Made by a program: the position numbers and the translations under genes. Shown here one piece after another: positions 62,275 through 64,000 of a stretch of 64,000 nt of DNA. Origin of the DNA: Actinophytocola sp. (GTDB taxonomy: Bacteria > Actinomycetota > Actinomycetes > Mycobacteriales > Pseudonocardiaceae); NCBI GenBank assembly GCA_009377475.1, contig WHTY01000009.1:19562-83561 (forward strand). Reading direction: 5' to 3'. How positions within the stretch are numbered: position 1 is the first letter of the stretch; the number at the start of each line of letters is the position of its first letter. The notes beneath the pieces were generated by a model. That model searched no databases, was not told the origin of the DNA, and saw only the letters and a program-made list of their open reading frames with translations.

Positions 62275-62295
62275 TTTCTGACGTGGAGCCACGCA

Positions 62296-63582
62296 GTGCC
62301 ACACACCGAACCGCTCAGCGGACTCGACGCGGCCTTTCTCGCCCTCGACAGCCGCCACACCCCGATGCACATGGGCGCGGTGGGGGTGTTTCAACCCGAC
62401 GGCGAACCAGACCACGAACAGCTCTGGTGGCTGCTCGCGGAACGCGCCGAGGCGATCCCCCGCCTCCGGTTGCGGCTGCGGGAGACGTGGTTCCCGCCCG
62501 GCGGTGCGCGGTGGGAGCGCGACCCGGTGTTCGACGTCGAGCGGCACCTCCGGGTGCGTCGCGCGCCAGACACGCACGATCCGGCGACGTTGTCGCGTTA
62601 CGCGTCCGAGTGGATCGCCGAGCCGTTGCCGGAAGACGCGCCACCGTGGCAGCTCGACGTGCTCACCGGCCTGCCCGGCGGCCAGTTCGCGCTGCTGTTC
62701 AAGCTGCACCACGCGCTGACCGACGGCGCGGGCGCGGTGCAGGTCGCGGCCGGTCTGTTCGACGGCATGCCGCCGCATGTCGACACGCCGACCCCGGAAC
62801 CGGCAGACCGCTCGTGGCGCGAGCAACTCGACGACGTCGTGCGCAGCGCGCGCAACGGATGGGACGTCGTGCGCTCCACACGGCCGCTGCACAACGCTCC
62901 GCTCGCGGCGTTCCCGTCAACGGCGCGGCGGCTGGCGTTCGTCCGGATCGACGCCGCCGACCTGCGGGTGATCCGCAAACGCCACGGCGGCACGCCGAAC
63001 GACGTCGCGCTCGCGGTGCTGTCCGGCGCGTTGCGGAGCTGGCTGCGGTGGCGGGGTGAGCGCGTCGAGGACGTGACGTTGCGTGCGCTGATCCCGGTGA
63101 GCCTGCGGTCGCGGGTGGCCGGCGCGGGCAACCGGCTGTCCGGCTACCTGTGTGACCTGCCGATCGGCATCGCCAGCCCACTGGGGCGGCTCGCCCACGT
63201 CAGAACGTGCATGGATCGCAACAAGTCGGCGGGACCGCAAGCGGGGCCAGGCACGTTGCCGCTGCTGGCGAACCAACTCCCGGTGCCGCTGCACCGGTTG
63301 TTCACCGGGTTCGCCGGAGTGTCGAGCAACGCGCTGTTCGACACCACCGTCACCAACGTGCCGTTGCCCAGCATCCCGCTGCGGGTCGGCGGCGCCCAGT
63401 TGAGCGCGGCCTATCCGGTCGTGCCGCTCGCGCCGGGGCAGGCGCTCGGCGTGGCGGTCACGCCGTACCGCGACGCCGTCCACATCGGACTCAACGCGAA
63501 CGCCGACGCCACACCCGACATCGGGGTGCTGGCCGAGGCACTGGAGAAGGAAACCGCCATCCTGCACGAGCTGTGCAGCTAA
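62296..63582 (+). CDS. wax ester synthase / diacylglycerol O-acyltransferase (WS/DGAT)
   Basis: A 428-residue acyltransferase making triacylglycerol or wax esters from acyl-CoA. The catalytic HH-x3-DG motif reads LFKLHHALTDGAGAVQ (about residue 135), and the N-terminus PLSGLDAAFLALDSRHTPMHMGAV is typical. The later conserved motif is SNALFDTTVTNVPLP (normally N-V-P-G type). It is slightly shorter than the usual 450-480 residues. GGAG 7 nt before the GTG at 62296 sets the start; an upstream in-frame GTG at 62221 would translate the repeat array. Confidence 0.9.
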   Translation: MPHTEPLSGLDAAFLALDSRHTPMHMGAVGVFQPDGEPDHEQLWWLLAERAEAIPRLRLRLRETWFPPGGARWERDPVFDVERHLRVRRAPDTHDPATLSRYASEWIAEPLPEDAPPWQLDVLTGLPGGQFALLFKLHHALTDGAGAVQVAAGLFDGMPPHVDTPTPEPADRSWREQLDDVVRSARNGWDVVRSTRPLHNAPLAAFPSTARRLAFVRIDAADLRVIRKRHGGTPNDVALAVLSGALRSWLRWRGERVEDVTLRALIPVSLRSRVAGAGNRLSGYLCDLPIGIASPLGRLAHVRTCMDRNKSAGPQAGPGTLPLLANQLPVPLHRLFTGFAGVSSNALFDTTVTNVPLPSIPLRVGGAQLSAAYPVVPLAPGQALGVAVTPYRDAVHIGLNANADATPDIGVLAEALEKETAILHELCS

Positions 63583-63586
63583 ACGC

Positions 63587-63604
63587 GCGAGCCGCGCGGC
63601 TCGC
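63587..63604. terminator. 18-nt palindrome between WS/DGAT and aroG
   Basis: GCGAGCCGC followed by its exact complement GCGGCTCGC, 4 nt after the WS/DGAT stop and 24 nt from the convergent aroG stop. It is probably a shared terminator. Confidence 0.6.
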
Positions 63605-63627
63605 TGGCACGCGGGGTGACCGCTAAC

Positions 63628-64000
<373 letters not shown>

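Overview
The window looks like chromosomal backbone of a high-GC actinomycete, most likely of the family Pseudonocardiaceae (Amycolatopsis/Saccharomonospora-like). The base composition is strongly GC-rich, GTG starts are common, and the proteins are actinobacterial throughout: IdeR, mycothiol-dependent enzyme families, an F420-type oxidoreductase, DUF3046, DUF3099 and DUF4192. Much of the order matches the Mycobacterium tuberculosis block sigB-ideR ... nrdR-Rv2719c-lexA ... hflX-dapF-miaA ... miaB ... recX-recA, and the right end matches Rv2175c-pknL ... aroG. I saw no rRNA, tRNA, CRISPR array, prophage or insertion sequence.

Layout. 1-5.4 kb: RNA and lipid housekeeping genes (RNase AS fragment, PlsC, an esterase, DUF3099, a methyltransferase, dtd). 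5.4-9 kb: sigB behind an ECF-type promoter, then class I fumarase, closed by a 57-nt near-perfect palindrome. 9-15.3 kb: M23 peptidase, a GNAT/acyl-CoA-ligase protein acetyltransferase paired with the deacetylase AcuC, and a sulfurtransferase. 15.4-19 kb: ideR, galE, DUF4192 and a CBS protein. 19.2-25.7 kb: an intein-bearing B12-dependent ribonucleotide reductase, nrdR, a LysM protein and lexA. 25.7-34.6 kb: a propeller protein, hflX, dapF, miaA, DUF349 and miaB. 34.9-41.9 kb: a four-gene glutamate-type ABC importer and a three-gene succinate dehydrogenase. 42-50.7 kb: recX-recA-DUF3046, an Hsp70-like ATPase and the helicase Lhr. 50.8-59.4 kb: Uma2 with a small upstream ORF, deformylase, a HEPN/mycothiol-enzyme pair, GNAT, DUF885, prenyl synthase, an LLM oxidoreductase and a DUF222-HNH gene. 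59.5-64 kb: Rv2175c-like regulator, PknL with PASTA domains, WS/DGAT and the end of aroG.

The strongest theme is DNA damage control. I found six sites matching the actinobacterial LexA box (TCGAAC-N4-GTTCGA type). They lie in front of the LysM gene, lexA, recA, the HEPN operon (two boxes with a third dyad between them) and the DUF222-HNH gene. recA also carries a promoter resembling the LexA-independent PafBC/RecA-NDp type, and a weaker version lies before lhr. dNTP supply (nrdRJ), repressor (lexA), recombinase (recA/recX) and helicase (lhr) therefore sit in one window with visible shared control. The least explained parts are the HEPN operon with its triple-dyad control region, the 32-codon ORF coupled to Uma2, and the 10/15-bp repeat array before the WS/DGAT gene.

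All functional calls come from reading the translated sequences and recalling families; no searches were run. Start codons were chosen from visible ribosome-binding sites where possible.
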